From NCBI GenBank assembly GCA_029212745.1, contig JARGOL010000002.1:142033-206032 (forward strand): a stretch of DNA of 64,000 nt, in the 5' to 3' direction. Positions within the stretch are counted from its first letter, which is position 1. The number at the start of each line of letters is the position of its first letter. The position numbers and the translations under genes are program-made. Source of the stretch: Alcanivoracaceae bacterium (GTDB taxonomy: Bacteria > Pseudomonadota > Gammaproteobacteria > Pseudomonadales > Alcanivoracaceae). The notes beneath the pieces were generated by a model, which was not told where the DNA came from, did no database searches, and worked only from the letters and a program-made list of their open reading frames with translations. Positions 8,126 to 17,739 of the stretch are shown here, piece after piece.

Positions 8126-9925
8126 ATGCCCGAATACAAGGCCCCGTTGCGCGACATCCGTTTCCTGGTGCATGACGTCTGGCGCTTTGCCGAGCACTAT
8201 GCCGCCCACGGCTATGCGGATGTTACTGATGACCTGATCGATCCTGTCCTGGAAGAGGCCGCACGCTACTGCGAGAACGTGCTGGCGCCCACGCGCCGCG
8301 ACGGTGACGAGACCGGTAGCCATCTGCGTGACGGCCAGGTGGTCACCCCGGCTTCCTACAAGGATGCCTACAAGGGCCTGGTAGACGGGCAGTGGGGCGG
8401 GATCAGCTGTGATCCGGCCTGGGGTGGCCAGGGCCTGCCCCATAGCCTGGGCATGGTTTTCCACGAAATGGCGGAATCCGCCAACATGCCGTGGTGCGCC
8501 GTTTTCACGTTGCTGCAGGGGGCCATACGGGCCATTGAGGCCCACGCCAGTGACGATCTCAAGCAGACCTACCTGCCGAACATGGTGGCGGGTAAGTGGA
8601 CGGGCACCATGGCGTTGACGGAGGCCCACGCCGGCTCGGACCTGGGTCTTTTGCGCACCCGCGCCGAGCCAGCTGATGACGGCAGTTACCGCATCAGCGG
8701 TGAGAAGATCTTCATAACCTGGGCCGACCATGACCTGGCCGAGAACATTATCCACCTGGTGCTGGCCAAGCTGCCGGATGCACCCCCCGGGCCGAAGGGC
8801 ATCTCGCTGTTCCTGGTGCCGAAGTTCCTGCCTGATGAAGACGGCAATCCCGGCGAACGCAACCGCGTGGAAGTGGCCAAGCTGGAAGAGAAGATGGGCC
8901 TGAAGTCGTCACCCACCTGTGTGTTCGTGCTGGACCAGGCCAAAGGCTGGCTGGTGGGTGAGCCCCATAATGGCCTGGCGGCCATGTTCACGATGATGAA
9001 CAGCGCCCGGCTGGATGTGGCATTCGAGGGCCTCGGCCTGGCGCAGCTGTCCCACCAGGGGGCAGTGGAATATGCCAATGAGCGCTTGCAGATGCGCGCA
9101 CCGGGTGGCGCGGCGGCCCCGGACAAACCGGCCGATCCCATCATCGTGCACCCGGATATCCGTCGCATGCTGCTGACCCAGAAAACCCTGGTGGAGGGCT
9201 GCCGGGCACTGGGTTACTACACTGCCATGCAGCTGGACGTGGCACTGCACAGCGACGACGCCGCCGCGCGGGCGCGGGCCAACGACCGTGTGGCCCTGCT
9301 GATCCCGATCTGCAAGGGATTCTTCACCGAGCGCGGCACCGAGGTGGCAGACCTGGGTATCCAGTGTTTTGGTGGCCATGGCTATATCCGCGAGTGGGGC
9401 ATGGAGCAGATCGCCAGGGATGTGCGTATCACCCGGATTTACGAGGGCACCAACGGTATCCAGGCCATCGACCTGGTGCGTCGCAAGGTGCTGGGCTCAG
9501 GCGGACGCATGCTCGAGGGCCTGCTGGAAGAGATCAGGGCCTTTGCGGGCGAGCATGGCGACGGCGCCGAGAGTGGGCCCTGGGTGGCACGCACGCTGGA
9601 CGTGGTGGATCGCTGGCAGGCGCTCAGTGACCAGCTGGCTGCTGACAAGGATACAGACGCCAACGCGCCCATGGCGGCGGCGTTCGACTACCTGGAGTTC
9701 AGTGGCTATGCGGCCCTTGCCTGGGTGTGGGCGAAAATGGCGGTGGTGGCTGAAGCGCAACTGGCGGCCGGCGAGGGGGATGCAGCGTTCCTGCGCGCAA
9801 AGCTCGAGAGTGCGCGCTTCTATTTCGAGCGTATCCTGCCGCGCACCCTTGCGCTGGAGGAGAGCCTTGCCGCAGGCCCGGCCAGCCTCATGGGGCTGGA
9901 GGCCGATGCCTTCTTCATGCCCTGA
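8126..9925 (+). CDS. acyl-CoA dehydrogenase (long form with C-terminal extension)
   Basis: A 599-residue FAD enzyme that oxidises acyl-CoA to trans-2-enoyl-CoA in beta-oxidation. MALTEAHAGSDLG and ISGEKIFIT are the FAD and substrate signatures, QCFGGHGYIREWGMEQ and RITRIYEGTNGIQAIDLV are the C-terminal acyl-CoA dehydrogenase signatures. The roughly 130-residue C-terminal extension is the type found in the 590-600 residue proteobacterial FadE-like subfamily. The ATG at 8126 has GAGGAA at 8112-8117; the TTG at 8111 is rejected. It lies near an SDR, a common pairing in lipid degradation. Chain-length preference is unknown. Confidence 0.9.
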   Translation: MPEYKAPLRDIRFLVHDVWRFAEHYAAHGYADVTDDLIDPVLEEAARYCENVLAPTRRDGDETGSHLRDGQVVTPASYKDAYKGLVDGQWGGISCDPAWGGQGLPHSLGMVFHEMAESANMPWCAVFTLLQGAIRAIEAHASDDLKQTYLPNMVAGKWTGTMALTEAHAGSDLGLLRTRAEPADDGSYRISGEKIFITWADHDLAENIIHLVLAKLPDAPPGPKGISLFLVPKFLPDEDGNPGERNRVEVAKLEEKMGLKSSPTCVFVLDQAKGWLVGEPHNGLAAMFTMMNSARLDVAFEGLGLAQLSHQGAVEYANERLQMRAPGGAAAPDKPADPIIVHPDIRRMLLTQKTLVEGCRALGYYTAMQLDVALHSDDAAARARANDRVALLIPICKGFFTERGTEVADLGIQCFGGHGYIREWGMEQIARDVRITRIYEGTNGIQAIDLVRRKVLGSGGRMLEGLLEEIRAFAGEHGDGAESGPWVARTLDVVDRWQALSDQLAADKDTDANAPMAAAFDYLEFSGYAALAWVWAKMAVVAEAQLAAGEGDAAFLRAKLESARFYFERILPRTLALEESLAAGPASLMGLEADAFFMP

Positions 9926-9957
9926 AGGCAGGCAGGGAAAGTACGCTGCCCGGTGTT

Positions 9958-10761
9958 TCAGCGTCGCAGGCGCCGGGCCAGCTGCTGCATTTGCGCCGCG
10001 AACCGGCCCGGGAACCAGCGTTTCTGCCGCCAGGCCTTGCGGCCGTCGGCATGGGGCAGTACCAGGAACTGTTTCTTGTCGATGGCCTTGAAGGTGTCAC
10101 GGGCAATGTCATCGGCGGTGATGTCGTTGTGGGCCAGCAGTTTCTCGAAACGGGCGCTGGTGACCGGGTCCGGAGCGCGCAGGGATTCGCCCAGGTTGGT
10201 GCGGAAGAAAGACGGACAGACGACCGTGACGTCAATACCCAGTGGCGCCAGTTCCCCGTGCAGGGATTCTGACAGTGATACCACGGCCGCCTTGGCGACG
10301 TTGTAGGCACTCATGCCCGGGGGCGGGGTCAGGGCCGCCATGGAGGCGATGTTGACGATGTGCCCGTGCCCCTGGCGTTTCATTTCGGTGACCGCCACCC
10401 GGCAGCCGCGGGTCACGCCAAGCAGGTTGATGTCCAGCAGCCAGTCCCAGTCGTCCGCCGGAATCGCCTCGAACAGGCCGGCTGCCGCCACGCCGGCATT
10501 GTTGATCAGGATGTCCAGCTGCCCCCAGCGACGCACCACGCGTTGCACCGCATTGCGGATATCCTGCTCCCGGCGCACATCGCAGTAGGTGAACAGGCAT
10601 TCGACGCCATTCTCACTCAGGCCACGGCGGGCCTGCTCGCCACGTTGCTCATTGATGTCTGCAAGGGCCACGCGCATGCCCAGCCGTCCGGCCTCTCGGG
10701 CCAGGGCCAGGCCGAGACCACTGGCGGCCCCGGTAATCAATACGTTGCGTGGCTGGATCAA
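9958..10761 (-). CDS. SDR family oxidoreductase
   Basis: A classical short-chain dehydrogenase with a TGAASGLG cofactor fingerprint, NNAG, catalytic Ser in NIASMAA, and the YNVAK Tyr/Lys pair. I chose the TTG at 10761, which has GGGGGA 7 bp upstream and leaves the usual short N-terminus (about 267 residues). A GTG at 10842 would add 27 unconserved residues and has a poor ribosome binding site. It is convergent with the acyl-CoA dehydrogenase gene and divergent from a small membrane protein. It probably acts on a lipid-derived alcohol or ketone, which is inference. Confidence 0.85.
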   Translation of the reverse strand: MIQPRNVLITGAASGLGLALAREAGRLGMRVALADINEQRGEQARRGLSENGVECLFTYCDVRREQDIRNAVQRVVRRWGQLDILINNAGVAAAGLFEAIPADDWDWLLDINLLGVTRGCRVAVTEMKRQGHGHIVNIASMAALTPPPGMSAYNVAKAAVVSLSESLHGELAPLGIDVTVVCPSFFRTNLGESLRAPDPVTSARFEKLLAHNDITADDIARDTFKAIDKKQFLVLPHADGRKAWRQKRWFPGRFAAQMQQLARRLRR

Positions 10762-10889
10762 CTGCTCATCCCCCCCAAAGCGAAGGCGCAAGTTTGCCCC
10801 ATCCGGTACCCCGGGGGCAAAGCCTGAACGGGCCGAAACCACGCTTCCAGAGGCTGTAATATTTTGTCATACAAAGTGGTGAACACCTG

Positions 10890-10917
10890 TTGACTGAGTG
10901 TTTCTTTCTGGTAATGT
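10890..10917 (+). promoter_or_regulatory. possible sigma-70 promoter of the 69-aa membrane protein gene
   Basis: TTGACT at 10890-10895 and TAATGT at 10912-10917 are 16 bp apart, about 40 bp before the start codon. The -10 element overlaps the start of an 18-bp palindrome, so repression at this site is plausible. Confidence 0.35.
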
Positions 10918-10932
10918 GTACATATGTTCACA
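10915..10932. promoter_or_regulatory. 18-bp palindrome, candidate operator
   Basis: TGTGTACATATGTTCACA reads the same on both strands except for one symmetric pair (positions 5 and 14). It overlaps the predicted -10 element and lies between the divergent SDR and small membrane protein genes. The form resembles TetR-type operators. The regulator is not encoded next door. Confidence 0.45.
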
Positions 10933-10958
10933 AACAACATGCAACCAGGAGGTTGATC

Positions 10959-11168
10959 ATGGAAAAGTACATCAGCAAACGTCTTGGTCAGGACCTGCTC
11001 GCCGTCGTCATGCTGGCCCTGTTGGCAGTGGCCGTGCTTGGCACCCTGGTGCAGCAGGGTTCGCTGGACCTGGTGATGACCGCAGCACTGGTTTTCCTGC
11101 TGCCGTCGCTGGCCAGCGCCGCCAACCACCTGTACCGCGATGTGCGCCGGGACGTGTTTCACGCCTGA
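10959..11168 (+). CDS. small two-helix membrane protein, unknown function
   Basis: A 69-residue protein with two hydrophobic helices (about residues 13-32 and 38-56), a charged N-terminus and a basic C-terminus ([11 protein letters not shown]). AGGAGG at 10947-10952 fixes the ATG at 10959; the longer frame upstream is untranslated leader. I recognise no family. It has its own predicted promoter and palindrome, so it looks individually regulated. Its last 10 bp overlap the convergent macrodomain gene. Confidence 0.7.
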   Translation: MEKYISKRLGQDLLAVVMLALLAVAVLGTLVQQGSLDLVMTAALVFLLPSLASAANHLYRDVRRDVFHA

Positions 11169-11671
11169 GCGTCCAGCAAGCGGCGGTAGATAGCCGCTAT
11201 CTCTGCGGAAAAGCAGCACAGTACGACGTTGATCGGCTGTGCTGCTGTGCGTAGCCAGTCCTGCAGCGCCCCCAGGGCCACCTCACAGGCGCGCTGCGGC
11301 GGATAGCCGTAGACACCGCAACTGATTGCCGGAAAGGCAATGCTCTCGACCCCGTTCTCCGCCGCCAGCTGCATGCTGTTGCGGTAGCAAGCCCCCAGTA
11401 ACGCATCTTCACCCTGGTCGCCGCCGTGCCAGACCGGGCCGACGGTATGGATGACGTGGCGCGCCGGCAGACGAAAACCGGGAGTGATACGTGCTTCGCC
11501 GGTGGGGCAGCCACCCAGCGGTCGGCAGGCAGCCAGCAGTTGCGGCCCCGCGGCACGGTGAATGGCACCATCCACGCCGCCGCCGCCGAGCAGGCTCCGG
11601 TTGGCAGCGTTGACGATGGCGTCTACCCGGAGCCGGGTGATATCACCTTCTACGACGTCGATGCGCGCCAT
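11159..11671 (-). CDS. macrodomain protein, O-acetyl-ADP-ribose deacetylase type
   Basis: A 170-residue stand-alone macrodomain of the YmdB/MacroD type. [36 protein letters not shown] holds the ADP-ribose-binding Asp, Asn and Gly loop, and [12 protein letters not shown] is the second conserved loop. Such proteins hydrolyse O-acetyl-ADP-ribose or remove ADP-ribose from proteins. The ATG at 11671 lies inside the end of the symporter gene (22-bp overlap), so translation is probably coupled. The gene is usually solitary, which makes the link with a transporter unusual. Confidence 0.9.
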   Translation of the reverse strand: MARIDVVEGDITRLRVDAIVNAANRSLLGGGGVDGAIHRAAGPQLLAACRPLGGCPTGEARITPGFRLPARHVIHTVGPVWHGGDQGEDALLGACYRNSMQLAAENGVESIAFPAISCGVYGYPPQRACEVALGALQDWLRTAAQPINVVLCCFSAEIAAIYRRLLDAQA

Positions 11672-12942
11672 GCGTCGTCCATGTCCGCCGTCAGCACCTG
11701 CTCCTCACCTTCGCTGCGTGCCACCAGCACTGCGCCGACACTGTCGCCCCAGACATTGACTGCGGTACGGAACATGTCCAGCAGGCGATCGGTTGCGAGG
11801 ATCAGGCCGATGGCTTCGGCGGGCAGTCCGAGGGTGCCGAGGATCACGGTAATCGCCACCAGGCTGGCGGAAGGAATACCAGCCACACCAATGGAGGTGA
11901 GCAGGGCAATAACCACGACACTGGCCTGCTGCGCGATGCTCAGGTCCATGCCATAGGCTTGGGCGATGAACAGTACCGCCACACATTCGTACAGCGCCGT
12001 GCCATCCATGTTCATGGTCGCGCCCAGCGGCAGGACAAAACTGGCGCTGCGGTTGGACACGCCGGCGCGTTTTTCCACGCACTCCAGTGTCATGGGCAGG
12101 GTGGCAGATGAACTGGCGCTGGAAAAGGCGGTCAATAGTGCCGGCATCATCGCGCGCGCATGGCGCACCGGTGAACGCCGTGCCACCAGGCGGATCAGTA
12201 ATGGCATGATCACGGCGGCGTGCAGGAACAGCGCGGCAACGACCGTCACAAAGAACCAGGCCAGCGGCTCGATCGCCTCATAGCCGGTGGTCGCCGCCGT
12301 TTTGCCTACCAGGGCAAACACACCCAGCGGGGCAAAACGGATAACGAACAGGGTCAGCGCCATCATGGTTTCGTAGAGGCCGTCGATGGTTTCACGCAAG
12401 CGGGCGGCGCCGGTGCTGTCGGCAGCGCGCAAAAAGATACCGAACAGCAGTGCGAACACGATCAGGCCAAGCAGCTGGCCGTTCACCGCGGCGGCGACAA
12501 TATTCGGCGGCAACGCCTTGAGCAGGATGCCGGCAAAATCACCCGCGCCACGGCCGGCCATACCCGCCAGGGCGTCATCCGTATCTGCCGACAGTCCGAG
12601 CTGGTCGCCGGCGGGCTGGCCGTCCACTTCACCCGGTGTGAGCAGGTTGGCCAGTACCAGGCCAACAAGCACGGCGATCAGCGTGGTGAGCAGGTAGTAG
12701 GCCACCGTCTTGCCGCCCAGGCGACCCAGATGAGTGCCGCCACCGATGTTGGTGATGCCGCTGATGATGGCGCTGGTGACCAGGGGCACCACCACCATTT
12801 TCAGTGCATTGATAAACAGGGTGCCCACCAGTGTCAGGGCGCCCAGCAAAGGTAGCCCGGCCAGTGTGCCTTGCTCATCAAGGAGCAGGCCAAGGCCCGC
12901 CCCGAGGACCATTGCCAGCAATACCTGATTATGGAATTTCAA
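11650..12942 (-). CDS. dicarboxylate/amino acid:cation symporter (DAACS family)
   Basis: A membrane protein of about 430 residues of the GltP/DctA type. The hallmark SSSATLP hairpin segment and the [15 protein letters not shown] substrate/cation site are clear, with about eight helices and two re-entrant loops expected. It takes up glutamate, aspartate or C4-dicarboxylates with protons or sodium. The TTG start at 12942 has AGGAGG placed correctly; an ATG at 12981 would add a basic leader not typical of the family. The macrodomain gene follows with a 22-bp overlap. Exact substrate unknown. Confidence 0.88.
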   Translation of the reverse strand: MKFHNQVLLAMVLGAGLGLLLDEQGTLAGLPLLGALTLVGTLFINALKMVVVPLVTSAIISGITNIGGGTHLGRLGGKTVAYYLLTTLIAVLVGLVLANLLTPGEVDGQPAGDQLGLSADTDDALAGMAGRGAGDFAGILLKALPPNIVAAAVNGQLLGLIVFALLFGIFLRAADSTGAARLRETIDGLYETMMALTLFVIRFAPLGVFALVGKTAATTGYEAIEPLAWFFVTVVAALFLHAAVIMPLLIRLVARRSPVRHARAMMPALLTAFSSASSSATLPMTLECVEKRAGVSNRSASFVLPLGATMNMDGTALYECVAVLFIAQAYGMDLSIAQQASVVVIALLTSIGVAGIPSASLVAITVILGTLGLPAEAIGLILATDRLLDMFRTAVNVWGDSVGAVLVARSEGEEQVLTADMDDAWRASTS

Positions 12943-13028
12943 CGCACTTCCTCCTTGCCTGCGATGCCTGTGCCGTGGCACAGGTTATCACAGGCATGTG
13001 CGTTGGCCCGCCGTTGCGAGCCAACGGG

Positions 13029-13646
13029 CTAGAGCAGGGAAGGCAGGTTGGGTGCCACGGCCGGATCGGATGCCTGCGCCCGGGATACCGCGCGTGACAG
13101 GGCCTTGTCTGCGTTGACCGGCCCGAGTCGCTCACACAGCAAAACATAGAAGCGGTTAACAAGAGCCCGCAGTACGGTGACAGAGGCGTGCAGGTTTTCC
13201 AGCGGCTGGTTGTCGTTGAGCCAGCGGTTCATCGCATGCAGCACGTGCGCCGGAAGGTTCATGCCATCCAGGCTGGCCAGCATGTCCAGCCGGAGCTGGT
13301 AGCGCTGGTCATTATCGAGCGCATCGAACAGGGCCCTGGCCAGGGCGACAAATGCATCGCCGCTACGGTCGGTCTTTGCCGCCGGACTGCTTTGCACCGG
13401 GTCTGGCAGCAGTGACTGGCTGGGCATGTTCATGGCCTGCACCAGGCTCAGCAGGATGTCAGCGCGACGGCTGCGCAGGTCACCTTCCCGGCACAGTTCA
13501 GAGACAAACTTCTGCAGGGTGAAGCGCGGCGCACTGGCAAAATGCTCTTCCCAGTGCATTACCGCATCAATCAGGGAGTCGTCGTCCATGAACGGCTTCA
13601 GGCCGGTGTAGATGGCGCGGCGGCGCTGGCTGATATCGGCATTCAT
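13029..13646 (-). CDS. unknown protein translationally coupled to amtB
   Basis: A 205-residue soluble protein I do not recognise. It is helix-rich with no signal peptide. Two parts are separated by a Pro/Ser-rich linker (about residues 75-95), and the second half has leucine-rich amphipathic helices. Its ATG shares one base with the stop of the ammonium transporter gene (TAATG), so it should be made under the same sigma-54, nitrogen-dependent control. The usual neighbour of amtB is the PII gene glnK, and this protein does not resemble PII. A regulatory or accessory role with AmtB is inference. Confidence 0.7.
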   Translation of the reverse strand: MNADISQRRRAIYTGLKPFMDDDSLIDAVMHWEEHFASAPRFTLQKFVSELCREGDLRSRRADILLSLVQAMNMPSQSLLPDPVQSSPAAKTDRSGDAFVALARALFDALDNDQRYQLRLDMLASLDGMNLPAHVLHAMNRWLNDNQPLENLHASVTVLRALVNRFYVLLCERLGPVNADKALSRAVSRAQASDPAVAPNLPSLL

Positions 13647-14968
13647 TATCGACCCTCCAGTGACGAGGCGCGGTCAGCGGTGTAGGCGGTTTCCATGGGG
13701 AATTCCGGATAACCGATTTCAGCATGTTCGGAAAGGTCCAGCCCGCGCTGTTCATGCATGGTGCTGGCGCGCAGGCCGACACTGACGGCGATCAGCAGGT
13801 ACATCAGCAGGGCGGCAAAGAACGTCCACAGGAAGCAGGCGAGTACCCCCAGTACCTGTACCGAGATGACCTGCATGTTGAACGGGTTGTCGATCAGGAA
13901 AATACCGGCCGCGATGGTGCCCCAGGCACCGGCGAAGCCGTGCACGGCGACAGCACCTACCACATCATCCAGGCGCAGCCGCAACAAAAGGCGGGTGCCG
14001 ATAAAACACACGACGCCGGCAACGAAGCCGGTGATCAGGGCATGCCCTGGCAGCATGCTGGCGCAACCGGCGGTGATGCCGACCAGGCCGGCAAGGCTGC
14101 CGTTGATGGTTTCGCTGAGCAGCACGGGCCGGCCACTGAGTGCGGGCAGCAGCATGCAGGCGCAGGCGCCGGCCGCAGCGGCCAGTTGTGTGTTCAGGTT
14201 GATCAGGCCGATGTCCACATCAGCGGCCAGCGTGGAGCCCCCGTTGAAGCCAAACCAGCCGAACCAGAGAATGAAACCGCCGATGGCCACCAGCGTCATG
14301 TTGTGGCCACGAATCTCCCGCGGCTTGCCCTTGTCGTCGAAGCGACCCAGGCGTGGGCCGACCACGATGATACCTGCCAGGGCGCACCAGGCGCCGACAG
14401 AATGAACGACGGTGGATCCGGCGAAATCGATAAAGCCCAGCTTCGCCAGCCAGCCATCAGCATTCCAGACCCAGCTGCCGAACACGGGATAAATGAGGCC
14501 GGTGATTACCAGGGCGCCGAACAGGTAGGCGCCGAAGCGGGTGCGTTCGGCCATGGCACCGCTGGCGATGGTGGCGGCCGTTGCGGCGAACATGGTCTGG
14601 AACAGGATGATGCCCCAGGTGCCGGCGTCTTCGGTGCGATTGAGCATGAAGCTGTCGCTGCCGAACCAGCCAGTGGTGTTGCTGCCGAACATGAGGCCGT
14701 AACCGAGGGCCCAGAAGATCAGGGTGCCGAGGCAGACATCGGCATAGTTTTTCATCACCACATTGAGCGCGTTCTTGGAACGCGAAAGCCCGGACTCGAG
14801 CAGGGCGAAGCCTGCCTGCATCAGGAAAACCAGGGCACTGGCAGTGGCCAGCCAGACCATGTTGACGGCGCCGGTATCGACGGTGTCTGCGGCCAGTGCG
14901 TTTGTCGGCAGGCTGGCGAGCAGTAGCAGCAGTGGTGCGACCAGTGGCCGCGTGGGGAAGGATTTCAT
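13646..14968 (-). CDS. amtB: ammonium transporter AmtB
   Basis: A 440-residue ammonium channel with a cleavable signal peptide (about residues 1-26, ending NALA) and 11 predicted helices. The two pore histidines lie in STVVHSVGAW and AVAVHGFAGAWG, and GFALLESG and NKNYADV-type segments are typical. It carries ammonium across the inner membrane. A near-consensus sigma-54 promoter lies 59-74 bp upstream, so transcription is probably NtrC-dependent. The downstream gene is coupled by a TAATG overlap. The C-terminal tail lacks a recognisable fusion domain. Confidence 0.93.
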   Translation of the reverse strand: MKSFPTRPLVAPLLLLLASLPTNALAADTVDTGAVNMVWLATASALVFLMQAGFALLESGLSRSKNALNVVMKNYADVCLGTLIFWALGYGLMFGSNTTGWFGSDSFMLNRTEDAGTWGIILFQTMFAATAATIASGAMAERTRFGAYLFGALVITGLIYPVFGSWVWNADGWLAKLGFIDFAGSTVVHSVGAWCALAGIIVVGPRLGRFDDKGKPREIRGHNMTLVAIGGFILWFGWFGFNGGSTLAADVDIGLINLNTQLAAAAGACACMLLPALSGRPVLLSETINGSLAGLVGITAGCASMLPGHALITGFVAGVVCFIGTRLLLRLRLDDVVGAVAVHGFAGAWGTIAAGIFLIDNPFNMQVISVQVLGVLACFLWTFFAALLMYLLIAVSVGLRASTMHEQRGLDLSEHAEIGYPEFPMETAYTADRASSLEGR

Positions 14969-15026
14969 ATGACACGCCTCGAGTAAGTGTTACGCGTCCT
15001 GCGCGTGTACGTCCTTGCCTTTTCTT

Positions 15027-15042
15027 TGCAACCGCTGTGCCA
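15027..15042 (-). promoter_or_regulatory. sigma-54 promoter of amtB
   Basis: On the minus strand the sequence is TGGCACAGCGGTTGCA, which matches the -24/-12 consensus TGGCAC-N5-TTGCA. The predicted transcript would start near 15015, about 47 nt before the amtB ATG. An upstream half-site (CGCACCAAA on the minus strand, near 15090-15098) could be part of an NtrC site but is not a full palindrome. Confidence 0.82.
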
Positions 15043-15147
15043 GAAAAAGTGGTTCCCGAAAGGGCTCTTCAGGGGGTGTCTGCGTTCATTTGGTGCGTGG
15101 CATGTCATGCCCGGGAGAATATGTCTGAAAAGAGTGCGCGCCGCGGT

Positions 15148-15609
15148 TCAGTGCTGGCTTTTTGCCATTAGCTGGATGTGTTTGGCTTCGGCGGCCGTCA
15201 CTTTTTGCACAGACAAGCGGGGGCGCCGGACAAGCTCCATGTCTTGCAGCGCTGTTTCGGTGCGAATGACGGCCAGTGGTACGGGTGCGGGCAGGGTGCG
15301 CACATGGCGAAGCGTTACCTGGAACCAGCGTGGCGAGTCGGGGCTGCTTTTTGGATCGTAGCCGGACGCCTGGGGATTGAACTGCGAGGGATCGGGTTCG
15401 GCGGCGCGGATGACTTCGGCTATGCCGGCGATGGCCGGGGTGCGGCAGCTGGAGTGATGGATCAGCACGCGGTCACCCACGCGCACTTCGTCGCGCAGCC
15501 GGTTGCGTGCCTGGTAGTTGCGGATGCCGTCCCAGGGACTGTCGCCGTCACGGGCAAGGTCATCGATGCTGTAGCTGTCCGGTTCGGTCTTGAAAAGCCA
15601 CCAGCCCAT
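15148..15609 (-). CDS. EVE domain protein
   Basis: A 153-residue EVE (PUA-like) protein. The start MGWWLFKTEPDSYSIDDL is diagnostic, followed by DGIRNYQARNRLR and VLIHHSS. EVE domains are thought to bind modified nucleobases in DNA or RNA and often accompany restriction or RNA-modification genes. Here the neighbours are prmB and amtB, so a housekeeping role is likelier. GAGGAAA upstream supports the ATG at 15609. It is divergent from prmB, sharing a 57-bp intergenic stretch. Confidence 0.9.
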   Translation of the reverse strand: MGWWLFKTEPDSYSIDDLARDGDSPWDGIRNYQARNRLRDEVRVGDRVLIHHSSCRTPAIAGIAEVIRAAEPDPSQFNPQASGYDPKSSPDSPRWFQVTLRHVRTLPAPVPLAVIRTETALQDMELVRRPRLSVQKVTAAEAKHIQLMAKSQH

Positions 15610-15638
15610 GCCGGGTTTCCTCGAGTCTGTGGTACGCT

Positions 15639-15653
15639 TCGCGCTTGGCGCGA
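15639..15653. repeat. 15-bp palindrome in the EVE/prmB divergent spacer
   Basis: TCGCGC and GCGCGA are separated by TTG, forming a perfect small inverted repeat 14 bp before the prmB start. It may be an operator or an mRNA hairpin in the prmB leader. Short GC-rich repeats like this also arise by chance. Confidence 0.35.
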
Positions 15654-15666
15654 GACAGGGCAGACC

Positions 15667-16599
15667 ATGATACCGGAAAGTGAACAGAAGCAGGCCATCG
15701 ACCAGCTGGTGACCTGCCGTGATGCCATGCGCTGGGCCATGTCCGCCATGGCCCGCGGGAAGGTCTTTCTCGGTCATGGCACCGACAACTACTGGGACGA
15801 GGCCCTGGCGCTGATGCTGCATGTGTTGGCACTGCCCTGGGACAGTGACCCGGCATTGCTGGATAGCCGTTTGCTGGCATCGGAGCGCGAGCGTTTTGTT
15901 GCGCTGGTCTGCCGGCGGGTAAATGAGCGCCAGCCGACGCCGTACCTCACCGGAGAGGCATGGTTCTGCGGCATGCCTTTCTTTGTGGATGAGCGGGTTC
16001 TGATTCCCCGCTCGCCCATCGGCGAGCTGATCGAGCAGGGTTTTGCGCCCTGGTTCGATCCGGACGCCGAATCACGGGTGCTGGATCTGTGCACCGGCAG
16101 CGGCTGCATCGCCATTGCCTGCGCCATGGCGATGCCGCAGGCCCGTGTTGAAGCCGCCGATATCAGTGCCGATGCCCTGGCGGTGTGTGAGCAGAACATA
16201 CAGCGCCACGGCCTTGCCGGGCGCGTCGTGCCGCGCCAGGGCGATGGTCTGGAAGCCGTGCAGGGCCGCTTTGACCTGATCGTCAGCAATCCGCCCTACG
16301 TCGATGCCGCCGACATGGCCTCGGTGCCCGAGGAGTACCGGCGTGAGCCTGAACTGGCCCTGGCGTCGGGTGCTGACGGCCTCGATTTCACCCGGCGCCT
16401 GCTGGCCGGGGCGGCGGATTACCTGTCCGATGATGGTATTCTGGTGGTCGAGGTGGGCAACAGCGCCGAGGCGCTGGCGCAATGCTATCCGGAAGTGCCT
16501 TTCTTCTGGTTCGAGTTCAGCCGCGGCGGTGATGGCGTATTCATGCTCAGCGCGGCCCAGCTGCAGGAATACCGCGATCTTTTTCGCGAGCGGGTATAA
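15667..16599 (+). CDS. prmB: 50S ribosomal protein L3 N5-glutamine methyltransferase PrmB
   Basis: A 310-residue SAM-dependent methyltransferase that methylates a glutamine of ribosomal protein L3. The N-terminal helical domain is followed by the SAM site VLDLCTGSGCIAIACA, and the NPPY catalytic motif (SNPPYVDAADM) is clear. RSPIGELIEQGFAPW marks PrmB rather than PrmC. The ATG at 15667 follows AGGGCAG. It is followed at 30 bp by aroC, the usual gammaproteobacterial order, so the two are probably co-transcribed. Confidence 0.92.
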   Translation: MIPESEQKQAIDQLVTCRDAMRWAMSAMARGKVFLGHGTDNYWDEALALMLHVLALPWDSDPALLDSRLLASERERFVALVCRRVNERQPTPYLTGEAWFCGMPFFVDERVLIPRSPIGELIEQGFAPWFDPDAESRVLDLCTGSGCIAIACAMAMPQARVEAADISADALAVCEQNIQRHGLAGRVVPRQGDGLEAVQGRFDLIVSNPPYVDAADMASVPEEYRREPELALASGADGLDFTRRLLAGAADYLSDDGILVVEVGNSAEALAQCYPEVPFFWFEFSRGGDGVFMLSAAQLQEYRDLFRERV

Positions 16600-16629
16600 T
16601 CCGCGCGCAGACATACACCGGGGAGAGCC

Positions 16630-17739
16630 ATGTCAGGCAATACATTCGGCCAGCTTTTTCGCGTCACCACCTTTGGTGAGTCCCATGGCCAGGCGCTGGG
16701 TGCCATCGTTGATGGTTGTCCGCCAGGCCTGCCGCTGTCGGAGGAGGACTTGCAGGGCGAACTGGACCGGCGCAAGCCCGGCACCAGTCGCTACACCACG
16801 CAGCGCCGCGAACCTGACCAGGTGCGCATCCTTTCGGGTGTGTTCGAGGGCCGTACCACTGGTGCCCCCATTGGCCTGCTGATCGAAAATACCGACCAGC
16901 GTTCGAAAGACTATTCGGAAATCGCCCGCACCTTCCGTCCCGGCCATGCCGATTACCCCTACACGCAGAAGTACGGGTTTCGGGACTACCGCGGTGGTGG
17001 TCGTTCCTCGGCCCGTGAGACGGCCATGCGTGTGGCCGCCGGCGCGATTGCCCGCAAGTTCCTGCAGCAGCACCTGGGTATCCGGCTGTTTGGCGGTGTT
17101 ACCCAGATTGGCCACGTACGTGCCGAGCAGTACGACTGGGACAGCGTCAATGACAACCCGTTCTTCTTCCCGGATGCCGCCAAGGTGGGCGAGCTGGAAA
17201 CGCTGATCAACGCGTTGCGCAAGGACGGTTCGTCCATCGGTGCGCGGGTCACCGTGTTCGCACAGGGCGTGCCCGTGGGCTGGGGTGAGCCTGTGTTCGA
17301 CCGCATCGACGCCGAACTGGCCCATGCCATGATGAGTATCAACGCCGTCAAGGGCGTGGAAGTGGGTGACGGTTTTGATGTCGTCAACCAGCGCGGCGAG
17401 CAGCACCGTGATGAAATGACGCCGGAGGGCTTCCTGTCCAATCACGCCGGCGGCGTGCTGGGCGGCATCACCACCGGCCAGGTGCTCCGGGTCAGCATGG
17501 CGCTCAAGCCCACCAGCAGTATCCTGATATCCGGAAAGACCGTGGACATCGACGGCCAGCCCGCAGAGGTCATCACCAAGGGGCGTCATGATCCCTGCGT
17601 CGGTGTGCGGGCGACGCCCATCGCCGAGGCCATGCTGGCGCTGGTGCTGATGGATCACTACCTGCGTCACCGGGCCCAGTGCGGGGATGTGGAACCACCG
17701 TTCCCGCCGATCCCGGCGGGCGAGGACGGCCATGTCTGA
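16630..17739 (+). CDS. aroC: chorismate synthase
   Basis: A 369-residue enzyme converting 5-enolpyruvylshikimate-3-phosphate to chorismate with reduced FMN, the last common step to aromatic amino acids, folate and quinones. [20 protein letters not shown] at the N-terminus, [14 protein letters not shown] and [20 protein letters not shown] are the three family signatures. A GGGGAGAG ribosome binding site precedes the ATG. The stop codon overlaps the start of the MFS gene by 8 bp. Confidence 0.97.
   Translation: MSGNTFGQLFRVTTFGESHGQALGAIVDGCPPGLPLSEEDLQGELDRRKPGTSRYTTQRREPDQVRILSGVFEGRTTGAPIGLLIENTDQRSKDYSEIARTFRPGHADYPYTQKYGFRDYRGGGRSSARETAMRVAAGAIARKFLQQHLGIRLFGGVTQIGHVRAEQYDWDSVNDNPFFFPDAAKVGELETLINALRKDGSSIGARVTVFAQGVPVGWGEPVFDRIDAELAHAMMSINAVKGVEVGDGFDVVNQRGEQHRDEMTPEGFLSNHAGGVLGGITTGQVLRVSMALKPTSSILISGKTVDIDGQPAEVITKGRHDPCVGVRATPIAEAMLALVLMDHYLRHRAQCGDVEPPFPPIPAGEDGHV

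Noticed and set aside
10915..10932. CRP/Vfr-type site at the palindrome
   Set aside because: Arms look similar, but spacing is 8 rather than 6 bases.
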